This document shows positions 23,005-34,919 of a stretch of DNA of 64,000 nt, one piece after another. The stretch is taken from positions 63,178 to 127,177 of the forward strand of contig NW_001798980.1 in the NCBI RefSeq assembly GCF_000165425.1, in the 5' to 3' direction. Origin of the DNA: Paramecium tetraurelia. Lineage: Eukaryota; Ciliophora; Oligohymenophorea; Peniculida; Parameciidae. The notes beneath the pieces are model-generated. The model searched no databases. It was not told the origin of the DNA and saw nothing but the letters and a program-made list of their open reading frames with translations. The position numbers and the translations under genes are program-made. Every line of letters starts with the position of its first letter. The stretch's first letter is position 1.

Positions 23005-23560
23005 ATGTTGAAAATGAATAAATCAATAATTTTAGTTATTCATTTCAATTATAAGCTTAAAGTATCTTCCTCTTGAATCTTTTGGGAAGATATTATAATG
23101 GATTTCTAAAACATTAATATATAAAGATTTTTCTAAAGTTGAAACTAATTACCTTAAACTTAATTACTTATGTGATTTTAAGTTGAGAAACCTTTTTTTG
23201 ATAATTAGAAATATGTACATTATTATTTATGAATTGGGACTTTCTATTGTTAATACTCTGATTTTGATTATAAACAGGAAACTTAAGGAGTTCTTTAAAT
23301 ATCAAAGACCACAATCAATTGATAAATTACCCACTCCAAACACTGTTAATGGTAATAACTTCCTTAAAGTAATTCTTAGAGTTGGAGACTTAAAAATTAA
23401 GATAAGATTCAATAGCGAAATAACACAAAAAACTATTTTTAAACCACATAGATACGCAAAAAAGATAACAACAATTAAAGAAAGCAAGATATCAGAATTA
23501 ATATCATCCTACTCGTAAACTGTTTTCGAAGATGATAAAAAAGGGGTGATGAAGATTTGA
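23005..23560 (+). CDS. Lys-rich ORF, gene model uncertain
   Basis: ATG at 23005, a probable 28-nt intron (about 23069-23096), then an open frame to TGA at 23558-23560; about 175 residues. One hydrophobic segment (NLFLIIRNMYIIIYELGLSI) sits in the middle, followed by a basic region (GNNFLKVILRVGDLKIKIRF). It is odd for this genome in that over 110 consecutive codons use no TAA or TAG for Gln. No family recognised. Confidence 0.35.
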
Positions 23561-24392
23561 TTTAATTTTACCACATATTTTATGAGAGGAATGTAAAAAA
23601 AATAAAATTATTTGAAAAATGAAAAATTCTAGCCAAAAAAGCTATAAATTTGAAGGACTTTGTTTAGATGTATTTATCTATTATATAGTAGCGACTTTAT
23701 CAATCAGCATTGTCATTAAAAAAATTACTATTATAATATATATTAAGCAAATAATTCATCAAAAATACCATATTAAACTTCTGGTTCAATTGCATTTTTG
23801 AGATTTTTATTGCATAATAATAATTAAGCAGTAAAGTAAATGTTAGAGTAGGAAAAATCATATATTGGTTGGTTCAATGAATAAGGGCAATGTGTCATAC
23901 AAATAGTAGTGATGATAGTTTGCTTTGGTGACTGATTATCTGTAGATAATTTGATTGTTACTCATTTGTAAAGCATCTCCATGGGATAAAATTTTAAGAG
24001 ATTTTTTCATTTATTTTATTATTAAATAATAATAATAATTAAATTTATAAGTTTACATAGATGGACTATAGAAGTGAAGTAACAAAAAAATCTTATAAGC
24101 TAACCTAATATCTTAAGATATATAATTAAGATTTTGAGTGTTTATTGAATATGGAAGATGTCAAATAAAAATTGAATTAGTATTGAGTTATCTAAATTAT
24201 GTATGGGATTTGAATTCATTTTCTTTCATATATTTAACTTTCTTTTGATTTTTCGTCCTCAAAATTTCCATATTTGAATTTAGTAGAATATATTTCCGAT
24301 TATTTATAAAACATTACATTAGCATTTTTAATAGAAAATAAATTTATTAAAAAAAAATTTGGCTACTTTTCTTTTATTAATCTTTTCTAAAA
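23561..24392. other. Gene-poor tract with ORF scraps
   Basis: About 830 bp. Three short plus-strand ORFs are visible (23619-23804, about 23841-23936 and 24061-24186; the last reads MDYRSEVTKKSYKLTQYLKI), none longer than 62 codons and none with a recognisable motif. They could be tiny genes or remains of one decayed gene. Confidence 0.45.
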
Positions 24393-25211
24393 ATGCAAAA
24401 CGAATTATATTTCAATATCAATGATCCCTCAACATAACTAGATCAACCCCTAGATCTTTAATATCATAATTATTAAGAGGAACAGTTGAGCAATCATAAT
24501 ACTTCCACATAAATTTATTATTTCCCATTAACTGAAGAGCCAGGAACCAGGTATCTAAAGAAACAGCATCTTATACACTCTAACTTGATCAATTCTGAAG
24601 TTCCTCCTAAATAATTGCCTCAAGCTTCTAAAGAATAAGGTAAACATAAAGAAGATGATTGCAGTGAGCGATGTGATTCATCACTATATTTTTAAGAATA
24701 TTAACTAATTCAAATTTAACACCCCGATTCTGAAATTACTCCAATAGGATTTAAGAATCTACCTAAAACTTTTTTGTCTAAGCAAAAGAGGAGAGTAAAT
24801 CAAAAATCTGAAGCCATATACAAGCAAATAATCTTTACTTAAATCATTATTTATTGGATAGTTGAAATCTATGTTGCATAATTGGGTTCTAAATATTTAA
24901 AACAATTTGGCAAGATGACTTAAAATTGCTGTGCTTTCATCCATTAGAACATTCAATTACTTATTGGAGTAATATTTGGTGATAATAAATTAATCGAACA
25001 AGAGAAAAAAAATAACTTAGCAATTTTCCATCCTCTCAGTAATAAAATACTTTAATATTTATATTCTAAAAAAGCAGATGAATTCATTATGGAAGTAAAG
25101 TTGTAAGAATTTAGACGATTTATTTAACACCTCAAAGAATAACAGTACATAAAAGACCATGGCTATTTAATAAAGATAGAAATAATAATAAAATAAAAAA
25201 AAGATGAATGA
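24393..25211 (+). CDS. Hydrophilic protein of unknown function
   Basis: A single open frame of 272 codons from MQNELYFNINDPSTQLDQPL to TGA at 25209-25211. Gln/Asn-rich first half; a basic patch (FLSKQKRRVNQKSEAIYKQI) and an amphipathic helical second half with one mildly hydrophobic stretch (FTQIIIYWIVEIYVAQLG). A GT..AG of 25 nt near 24640 looks like an intron but the frame stays open and sensible without its removal. No domain recognised. Confidence 0.7.
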
Positions 25212-25281
25212 TAAAATGAAATAAAATCAAATGTGGAAGAGAGAGAATGAATCTATTAATTAGAATCAAATCATATAATAA

Positions 25282-27057
25282 TCAGTTCAACAAAATGGAT
25301 CTCTGTGTAACTCTTATCCTATGATCCCAACTTCCACTAATAATCAACTCTCTTTCAGGCATATATTCAAGTGCACTAATTTATTCGGAATGTCTTTTTG
25401 CAGTTAAGATAGTCTTTCCTGTTGCAATGTCCCAGCATCTAATAGTTCTATCAGCTCCGCCAGACCATAATTATCTATTTTCGATATCAAAGGCTAGACA
25501 AGTGACTGCTTCTTAATGTCCAGCAAAAACATGTAGTCTAATGCCCCTATCCAGATTCCATATAATAATTTTTCTATCTGCTCCTCCCGAAGCAATGACT
25601 GACATAAATTCCCCCATGAGTGATTCTTGTAGATACTTCAAACATAATATTTCTCCAGTATGTCCTTCTAATTAATCTCTGCAATATCCATTCAATATAT
25701 TGAACACACTTAGAATGTTCTCACCTCCACTAACGATAAGTCCCTTGGCTTAAACATAACATAATGCTCTAACTTTTGAACTATTTTACATGGTGAGTTT
25801 TAACTTAGGCCTATTAGTTGTCCATATTTTAATTGTGCTGTCTAAACTACCTGATGCTAATTGTTCTAAATCCTTTAAATACACCAAAGCCTTCACAGGT
25901 TGCAGATGTCCAACTAACACACTTTCACATATCATTCTTTAATAATTCCAAATCCTCACTGTTTGATCTGCACTTGCACTACCGAAACTACTTTCATTTA
26001 TCTTAGTTAATGCCCATACATCTCCTGAATGTTCATTCATCTACCCCAATGCCAATCCTCCGTCAATATCCCATATTTTAATGATACCTCCTCCTCCAGC
26101 AGAGATTAGAGAAGATTAGGAGAAGATACAAATGCAAGTCACGATATCTGTATGTCCACTTAATACTGTGTTGATAGCTTTTGCATAAATGTATCTAGAT
26201 CCGCTTTGTTCTACTGAACTTCGATTTTTGGGCAGATTGAATCCTTCCTCTGCTTTGTAGACTCTTGCAGACTTTCTTTCTGGTTGTTAATGATCTCTCA
26301 ATAACTCCATTGCATTTCTTTTGAATTCGCTCATTGGGTAAAATGCCGATTTGACTAACTCTGGCTCCTAGTCTATTTGTACATTCATGGCTCGCTTTTA
26401 TTCTATTTGGAATTCATTGTTCTTGAATAAATTATAAGACTACAGTGCTTTTCCTAGAGCTGTTTTTACGATAGCATAAAAATGATCAGTGCGCATATAT
26501 AACTGATTCTCCAGAACTTGTTTCGAAATTACTTCAGCCTTTTTGGTTAGAGTGGGTAAAATGTTGCCAAGCATCTTATCTTGAAAATCCATCATTATTC
26601 CAAATTGACTTTCATTTATTGGTCGCACTCTCGTTGTGTAAGGGGCTACCATATTTAAGTGCTCAGATATTACTCCGAGCAAACTGCCGATATCAGTTTC
26701 ATACTATTTATAATAGGAATTTGTATAATCCAAAGCAGAGGAGCAGAAGTCATCCACTTCAGCATTTATTCGAGATTTCAGAACATCAGATAGTTTGATC
26801 AATTGCTTCTTGAGTTAGTCCTTCTCGATCGTCATATGATTTTGAATGGAGTACAATTTGGCTTTGAGAGTATCAAGGTCTTTCTCAAGCAACTGTGGAA
26901 CTTATTTAATTTGATAATCCATGTCTGATAGATTTTGAATCAAAGGGTAATGCTGAGCATTATGCTTGATCATACATTAATTACACAATAATTTCTAGTT
27001 GCAATCTTTGACTTGACAGATCAGAGTGTAAGGAGCATTGTGTTCGAAGCATTTCAT
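25282..27057 (-). CDS. B-box zinc finger, coiled coil and WD40 protein
   Basis: One exon, 591 codons. The N-terminus is a B-box-like zinc finger (MKCFEHNAPYTLICQVKDC, LLCNQCMIKHNAQHYPL). Residues 50-300 form a helical/coiled-coil region. The C-terminal half has seven WD40 repeats ending in the usual W-D or IW pairs, for example ISAGGGGIIKIWDIDGG, SASADQTVRIWNY, LASGSLDSTIKIWTTN and LWSGGADRTIRCWDI, enough for a full propeller. The arrangement resembles TRIM-like proteins lacking the RING. WD40 plus B-box proteins act as protein-binding hubs; no enzymatic part is seen. Ciliates have many of these, so a precise name is not justified. Confidence 0.92.
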
Positions 27058-27154
27058 TAATTAATTTTTATAATTACAGTTTTACATTTAGGTTCTAAAT
27101 GCATAGAAGTATACAAACAATGTAATAATTATTTTAAAAAGAGATTTATTATTT

Positions 27155-29182
27155 TCAATACAAAGCAGTAAACTGTATTTCTGGAAGTGGTCTCTCTTCC
27201 TGCTTAATTTGCATTTGCTTTAACATTCTTGAGTACAGAATATCGTAATGGCCCTCATTGTATTTCAAACTAATGAAGTTGGCTTGATCGTTCCTCACCT
27301 TATTAAGTTTCGGCTCAAGGGTTTACATCGATTGAATTGGATGTTTATCTGAAAAATTAATCAACTTCACCTTCAATTAAGTAATTTCACAAAAGAATTA
27401 TATTGATAAAAAATCTCCTTCCTCCTCGAAACTACTGTTCCTCTCTAAGAATTCCTCTGAAGTGCTCTCATCCAAGAAGTTCTGATATTCTCCTTGTTTA
27501 GAGTACAACTTATAACTCTATATTATTGTCGATCGCATGAAGATGATGAGCATGTCATAAAAGCCATTCACTCTGTTGATGTAATGAAGGATCACTTCTG
27601 AAAACATGAGCAAATCATTATTGTACTTTTTACTAAGCTTTTTCAACTCTTGAAAGATCTTCTTTATCAAAGTAAAGACCATTGGTCTATCTATCATCGT
27701 AGCCCTTCATTTTGTAAAATATTTACTTGTTCCAATAGATTTCATGAGCCACAAACTGATTTAATACCGTATCAAATAGGTTATTAATATATATCAACTC
27801 CAAGTAGGGAAAGAGTAAACTTGAAAATAAGCAGTTCCCGTCCCCTCTCACTCTTCTTAAATACTAAAATTCATCTAGATAATCCTTACAGGAAATTATG
27901 TAACGATCAATTAAATAATTGATTTCTCAGCCGCCAAATCAGATAAACAATCTGACTTTTCCAACCTTTCCACTGCCCCAAAGTAATCCACCTTCATTCC
28001 CTCTAATCGATTTTAACGAACTTGGTTCATCCTCTCCAACACTTCAAACTCTAAAGCCGAACAGCGTTGACTTGGTTGACTTATTTATTTAAATGATTGT
28101 AGTTCTAATTAATTATAATTTATACATTTCTCTCCTCTCTATTATATTTTGGTAGTCACAAAATTGCTAATTTTCTCTGGGTTTTCCATATTGGTCTCTT
28201 CGTCTTCATTAAATTTAACTAAATTTATTGTTTCACAAAGATTGTTTTAACAATTTTCTTCTTTTTATCCCTTCAATTGATCTGCTGCTACTTTTGATTA
28301 ATTCAAAGTGTTTGATTGCTATATCATTATGGGATCAGACTGAATTTATTCAATCTATATATGTTATTTTATTGGGGATTCCTTCTAATTTTCAGATTTT
28401 CTAATCCCAATAGTTCTCTCAAAATTTTTCATTGAGGAAATATCCCTATTCTTCAACTCCATTAAACTTAATTGTGATATTATTATTGATTGTGCAGCAT
28501 ATTCAGGTATTACTTATTCCTAATTTTATTTCTCTTGATCCTAGAATGTGGGTTCTATTAGAACTTCCTAGATTTATCCCTATTGTTCAACAAGCTGATC
28601 ATAAAAGTTAATTTAATTCCCCATCTATTGTTAATCAGATTTTTTATTCTATTCCAAAGAAGAGCAGGTTTAGAACTTGGATTCCATTTATAATGCTGCA
28701 TCATCCGAAAACAATTTATGATTAATTGGGACTGTTTCATTCATATCTGGAAGCTGCTCTGTTTTCACTATGTTTCCTTGTTTGTAATAATGGCTGTTAT
28801 TCTGCTAGTTATTATAGGGCATTTGAGGCTTGCCATTCACGTTGGTTGTGTATGATTTATTCGTATATTCATTGGGTTTTGGATTTTATCGATCGCATTA
28901 AGGACTATTTGGAATTTAAGAAGGAAATCTTGATACAATATTAAAGTTCTTTATTGGTTAGCTTGAATTTTAGGTGTCGAAAATCTTAGACTTTTGATGA
29001 TCCTTAATAATGCTATTAGTGCCACCTTACATAAAAATTTCTCTGTTTGTGATTCTAATCTAAGATTCTTAGTAAGGATTTTATGCTCTGTAGTCATTAA
29101 TACCAGTTTTCAATTCTGGCTATCTCTATTAGCTCGTCTGGTTGTTGTACATATGTTCTATTTTTCCTGATTTCTGATACAT
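27155..29182 (-). CDS. Otubain-family deubiquitinase with long N-terminal extension
   Basis: Otubains are cysteine proteases that cut ubiquitin chains. The catalytic Asp-Cys block is RRVRGDGNCLFSSLLFPYLE and the catalytic His is in NEGHYDILYS near the C-terminus, with helices such as MVFTLIKKIFQELKKL and MLIIFMRSTI between, in the order of human OTUB1. Introns of about 23 and 22 nt fall inside the catalytic part; stop TGA at 27155-27157. In front lies a Gln/Asn/Ser-rich, probably disordered region of about 400 residues, much longer than in OTUB1/2. I chose ATG at 29182 because the frame is open all the way. Substrates unknown. Confidence 0.92.
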
Positions 29183-29358
29183 TTTCAAAATTTTTATAAA
29201 CTAATTAATTTCAATACTCACACTCGTTTGAATTATGAGTAGTTATTAAAATATATCAATATATTTCGAGATGTATTTGGATGAAATATTATACGAGCAA
29301 GTTACTAATTATAGATGCTTATTTTATTATTTAATTATTTATTATTCTGGAATTAAAA

Positions 29359-29893
29359 ATGGATAGTGTGAAGAAGGAACACTCATACACCTATTGGGTT
29401 AAAAATGACCCCAATCATCCCAAAATAGATTGCTAACCAAAGAAGGTGGAAGACCCTTCTCAAGTATAACAAGTGCAAACTATAGGATCTCAATGGAATG
29501 TATCAGGAACATGGGAGGAAAAGAAAGTGCCAATGGGTGAACTCAAGAAATCCCTTGAAAATATCATAGGAGTAAGAGTTACATTTAATGTCTATTTTTA
29601 GATGAAGATCGGTTAAACCAAGATTTCAGCAGTCGAATCAGTTGATGGCGAAGCTCATCTATATTTGAGTAGAGGGAAGAAGAGAATGGGTTATCACTTG
29701 AAAATCACATATGCATTAGAAGACGACGGATAAATTAAATACACAGACTTTACTGATGATGGAGATAGAGATGTAAGAATTTAAAATATATTATAAGTAT
29801 GTGCTCGAAGATGTCACTGATTAAACAGTCAAGCATTAAATCGAGGACTTACATTTGATAACCAAAGAATTTATAGAAATATTTAAGAATTGA
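29359..29893 (+). CDS. Aha1 N-terminal domain protein (Hch1-like Hsp90 cochaperone)
   Basis: Aha1 binds the Hsp90 middle domain and speeds its ATPase. The product of about 159 residues shows the N-domain blocks in order: NVSGTWEEKKVPMGELKKSL, then AVESVDGEAHLYLSRGKKRM, YHLKITYALEDDGQIKYTDF. The C-terminal domain of Aha1 is absent; the frame ends soon after, as in yeast Hch1. Introns at about 29572-29601 (30 nt) and 29773-29797 (25 nt). The canonical NxNNWHW start is replaced by QWNVSGTW, a real divergence in the part that activates the ATPase. Confidence 0.87.
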
Positions 29894-30451
29894 CTGTATT
29901 GAATTGTGTATTTAATTTATTATTACAATACTTTTCTGAAAATAGGGTATTGGGTTAATCTATTCTTTCGTTTCTAGAATCAATCCTCAATCATTTATGA
30001 TCAAAGCATAAATCCTACTTTAAAAATAGAAAGGCTTCTTTATTTAAATGTGAAACAGAGCCTCATCTAAATGCAATTTCATTTCTTAAATAAAACATAG
30101 CTTCCTAAGGTTTCTCATATTAGAATCACATCTATTAGGCACAACTATTTAAATAAATAATTTATATATTATTTTTTCAATCACAGAACTAATGGTATCA
30201 AATTACTATTTATGTATATGGCAAAAGTAAAATGATTCTTTTTATATGAAGAATTTTGATTTTTAAGTAGAAATTCAGTTGAAGTGAGCATTTATAAATC
30301 TTTAATTTGATAACTAATATTATATTATCAAACGACACAAAATTCATTGAAAATAATAGATATTAAGATAAAGCAATCTCTGAAGTATCTTATAAATAGT
30401 AAATAATGATGCATAATTAAAATATGTTAAAATGTTATACTACTTTAAATA
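29894..30451. other. AT-rich spacer between converging genes
   Basis: About 560 bp between two stop codons, so it need not hold promoters, which makes its length unusual here. No ORF or RNA gene recognised; several poly-T and poly-A runs. Confidence 0.5.
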
Positions 30452-30903
30452 TCAGAATAAACTATGTATTTGTAGGCCATCTTGATCGTAATCATCTAAG
30501 GTGTAGAGGTTTGGCAAAGCTTTATAAATTAATTTATAGTATTGTTATGTTTGGCATATTGGGTTGAAAAGCAATCTCAATTCTAATAGGTTTGCATCGG
30601 CAAGCAATTTGAGATTGGCATCATCGACAATCTGATTGCTAGTTCAAATAGGAATGGTATTTACTCTTGGAGAGAAAGTATTTTCAATTTTTTGAGATGG
30701 GCTATTTCTTTGAAACATTGGTTGGTCAATTCGTTTGATTCTGCAATCAATATTTCGATATCTTGTTGATCGGAGAGAAAGGAGAGATCTTTGAGTTTCA
30801 GTCCGCTGACATCCAATACTTTAAGGTTGGGTTTGAGGGGCAACTTGAGTGTTCTGACTTATTTCTGATAGTGTAATTCTTTATTATACTCTTAATTTTC
30901 CAT
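30452..30903 (-). CDS. Small leucine-rich-repeat protein
   Basis: About 140 residues, one 26-nt intron (about 30638-30663). LRR units: LKVLDVSGLKLKDLSFL, IEILIAESNELTNQCF, LKILSLQDNQIVDDANL, LLELRLLFNPIC, and a C-terminal cap YKLIYKALPNLYTLDDYD, which matches the LRRcap of SDS22/U2A'/tubulin-cofactor-like proteins. Probably a small protein-binding adaptor; several ciliary LRR proteins have this shape. It diverges from the coiled-coil gene with a 62-bp gap. Confidence 0.85.
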
Positions 30904-30965
30904 AGGTATTTTAATTAATGTGAATAATTGAATATTAATAATGTAAAAAATAAAATAAGACGACG

Positions 30966-33517
30966 ATGAAGAGTTCAACTTTAGAAGGCAGTTTGAGATT
31001 TAATAGAATGTAGTGGAGCCGAAGCAACTCTCCAAAGTATTATGATGTTGTTAAATAGTTCAAAGACATATTGAATCAGGCTATTGATTTGAATAAGAGA
31101 AAGAAAAACGAATTGGCTACTTACAATAGAAGATAAGTAACTGAAGAAAGCACAAATTATACTCAACAACAACTCGATCTTATACAAGAGTAGACTGACG
31201 AAGTTCTAACTTATTAATAATACTTGAAGACGAAGTTAGATGAAATCTTAAAGGCCAAGTTATTAACAGATAGGAAAATCAATTACTACTAAGATAATCT
31301 ACGTCATATCAAGACTCAGCCTGATCATGTTCAAAGAGAACTAGATGATTAAGTGAAGATGATGCTCAAGAAAACCTAAACTTTGACTCACCAATTTCAG
31401 AAAGAGATGGAATAATTTAAGAGTCAGTCTGAAATGAATCAAGAGAAGTATTCCAGAGAAGTGGAAATTTGTGAATAGGAAGTCAAGGAAATCCAGTTGA
31501 AAATAAAAAGATGTAAATAAAAGAATTCTGAATTATTAAAATAAATTCGTATGTTAACTGAACAGGAAGAATAAAAGAAACACTAATTATAGGAGTGTTT
31601 CAAAATTAGTGAGTATATTGAATTTTTTATGGATGCCAAATTAAATGTTGTTGATTAAATATAAGGAAATTAGGATTAATAATAAGAGTTGGGTTAGACA
31701 TTTCAACAATAGCAAATTGATAAGACATTGACAAGACACGAAATCTTGAATCAAGTGGATGAATTCTATAAGACCTAAGATATTGATCAATTGACCAAAT
31801 AAATTATAAGCACTTATCATTATCTGTTGGAACACCAGAATATGCAAACTAATGAATACAACTTTTTTACCGAGGAGAAAGCCTTAAGGTAACAACAAAT
31901 CTTGCAATTGAACTATGAATTATCTCAACTCAAGAGCATTTGCAATATTCCGCTTGATGACCAAAATAATTTCGGTTCCTATAATAATACAATTATCGAA
32001 GGACCATAAATCATTCATGAAAATTATTAGTTGAATTTTCATTTACATGGTTATCAATTATGTATAATAACCATATACTAGAAATTGATTGATATGATCC
32101 AAAGATTATGTATCAATGTGATTTGGTTATCAGAAACCACCAAATCTATTCCCAAAACATTGGATAATAAATGCATGCAATATCTCAAAAATTTTACAAA
32201 GACTGATTTCAATTTATATGTTCCACTTGCTACTTAGAGTATTCATGTTAATAAATCCACGACCTCTAAACATTTTGGCCAATACGTTTGTATTGGAAAG
32301 AGGAATGGCAGTATTACTAGTGAAGAGATTCCTAGTGAATAAAAAATTGAATCCATGACAAGATTACCTAATGAACAATTAGCCAAGTTTAAAATGCATA
32401 AAGATTATGAATTTATTATCAATTAATGGAATGATATCATAAGGAATGATTTCATTACCTAAACTCTACAATTAGACATTAATTTTGATAATATTGATAT
32501 CACATTAAGCAACCATGAAATTATATGTTAAATGTATGATCAATACTCTAAACTAATTAAAGAAGCTGATATATAAAAACACTTTTAAATACAATTTTCA
32601 TATTATAGAGATATTATGAGACACATTTACAAAAATAATCAAAATTTTAATTTTAAAGCTTTGACATTGAAATAAAAATTCAGCAACGAAGTTACTTCAC
32701 CTTATTTGTTGTAAATTAAACAAATTTAATTGAAGAGATTGTAGGAATAGGTCAATAATTCGAATCTAGATGATGAATGCAACTTTAAAATGCATTCAAA
32801 TAGGGCTATTAATGCATCTGATGATAGAAAATATCATGAATACTTCATTCATCAAAGTTCAAAAATCAAGAAACAATTTCCAGCCCTGCATGAAAATTTA
32901 GTTACCAAAACTCTATAAGATATTGATGTTATGAGACAAAAGGAATTGAATGAAAATTATCAATAATCTGACTAGATTTCATCAGACATGGATTACTTGA
33001 ATTAAGAGAGGAGAAATCTAAAAGGAATACTTAGTAAATAGAAATAAAAACCTTCAACTGCTCATTCCTAAAAATCTAAGACGGAATCACATGAAACTTC
33101 CAGCACTAAAACCAAAATTATTAAACAAGTTGATTTATTACACAAAATAAACAAACGTAAGAATCTTTTTATTAATCATCATTAGTTTCATCCTAAACTC
33201 GTAAATTAGAAACCAGTAATAGTTTCAATGCTGATTTAAGTAAATTTACTTAAAATGTGAAAAGAAAAATATCTGATTACTTTACTTAAAAATTGGATAT
33301 GGATTTTTGTCAAAAGGAAGAAAGTAGAATTCTGTAGAAGCCAAGTTAATTTGAAAAAACTCTCTCTGCATCCAGATCAGTCGATCCTTATTCCATGACT
33401 CCTTATTCAGAATAAGTATTCTCACTAGATCGAATCGATTCTTTCCGACAGATCCAGGATTCAACATAGTTAGGAAGTGCCAAAAAAGACAAGGCCTTTT
33501 TAATAAAAAGAAAATGA
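30966..33517 (+). CDS. Long coiled-coil protein (about 840 aa), unknown
   Basis: A single frame with only one intron near the 3' end (29 nt, about 33155-33183). Residues 1-330 are strongly coiled-coil (for example KKTQTLTHQFQKEMEQFKSQ and KIKRCKQKNSELLKQIRML). The middle contains a more globular region rich in aromatic residues (YEFIINQWNDIIRNDFITQT), and the end is Ser/Lys-rich and likely disordered. No motor, kinase or membrane part. Size and make-up resemble basal-body or axonemal proteins; that remains inference. Promoter shared with the divergent small LRR gene. Confidence 0.85.
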
Positions 33518-33865
33518 ATGATTCTTAATTATATTAATATTATTAATCAACACTAACTATAAACTCAAATATTATACTGAATAATCAAATATAAGTTTTT
33601 ATTTATTTTTTTTATTCAAAAAATATCTTTAGAAATATAAATAGTAGATTTTTTAATTTTTTGATTTTTGTGAATATTTATTAAAAACAGAGTAAAAATT
33701 CACGCAGATTAGTGATTCTTAATTCAGGAGGTATAAGAATTATGCAAAACCTTTAATAAAGTTGTGATTATAAATGATATTATTGAGACAAGAGAGTTTT
33801 ATGCAAATTTTTTTATATTCATAAGTTATTAATTTATAAGTTATTAGAAAAGTGGTTATTTTTAT
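33518..33865. other. AT-rich spacer
   Basis: About 350 bp between two plus-strand genes. Long T and A runs; nothing recognisable. Confidence 0.5.
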
Positions 33866-34828
33866 ATGTTCGTCCCTGAAACACTAACTATTTAATAATC
33901 TCCTCAACATTAGTTCCAAACTATTGACTAATCGCAATAACAAATAAATCCATTAGAGACCATATAATTTGGCTAAATGAAAAAATCAGCCAAAATAGTT
34001 CCAGAGCTCAAGATTAGGAAAATATATCTAATGAAGGTTAGCGATAATGAAATAATTAGGATAAATTACGAAACAAGCATGTTTGGATAGAGTTATAAAT
34101 AAACCAATACCGATAATAAGATTCAATTATTCCCGATGAGACGAGTAAGAAATTCAATATCTTAAATATTAGAATTCTGTAGAATTTGTCTGTGTGATGA
34201 TGGCAACTCTACTTTGATAAGACCTTGTAATTGCAAAGGTTCCCTCAGGTTCATTCATGAGAATTGCCTGAAAGTTTGGATATTGGAAAAGCAAGGCATA
34301 GAGTAGGTATACAAGAATGATGTAAGTTCATTTGTTAAATAATTAGATAGATTGTGAAGTTTGTCATACAAAATTTTAAATGGAAACTAAGTTTTTAAAT
34401 CAAAAACAATTTAGAATGTTAAAAAAAGCACCAAGAGCCAGAATTTGTTGTTGGGCAGTTGAGATAATAGTGACTCTAGGGATAATCGGAACAATAATTG
34501 CATTGATCTTTTAGATAATTGTAAGATTAGAGTATTATCAATCTAGAATGGTAGTCTTGAACCCATATTATTAGCTGGCACAACTGTGCTCTGTATAATA
34601 ATGATCCTAATAATATCTTTGGTGTACGTAAGTTGTATCGATCAAGTGACAGTTGAAGTGCTTGATCCTTGGAGAATCCTCGACGTGCAAGGGGAAAGTG
34701 AATCGAAGTCGATTTCAATCATTGAGTTGGATAACCAAAACAAGCAGACCATCTAGACTATAAACCATAATGAGGAAAGACATGACATGCGATATTCGAC
34801 TATTAATGTGGTTAAGATATAGAGTTGA
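33866..34828 (+). CDS. MARCH-type (RING-CH) membrane E3 ubiquitin ligase
   Basis: The C4HC3 RING-CH is plain: CRICLCDDGNSTLIRPCNCK, GSLRFIHENCLKVWI and, after an intron at 34324-34348, IDCEVCHTKF. Two hydrophobic spans follow (IIVTLGIIGTIIALIFQII and LLAGTTVLCIIMILIISL) with a second intron (26 nt) between them, then a cytoplasmic tail. RING-before-two-spans is the layout of MARCH ligases, which ubiquitinate membrane proteins in the endosomal and secretory system. About 300 residues. N-terminus is Gln-rich. Substrates unknown. Confidence 0.93.
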
Positions 34829-34919
34829 TAAGAATTACTATTTGTTTATGATTTTATTGCACTTGTATAAGATATTTTGTATATCCAAAGTTGTACATTA
34901 AAATAAATAATTAATCCAG

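Noticed and set aside
24640-24666. Intron-like GT..AG in the hydrophilic protein gene
   Set aside because: The frame stays open and protein-like if it is kept, and its removal shifts the frame.
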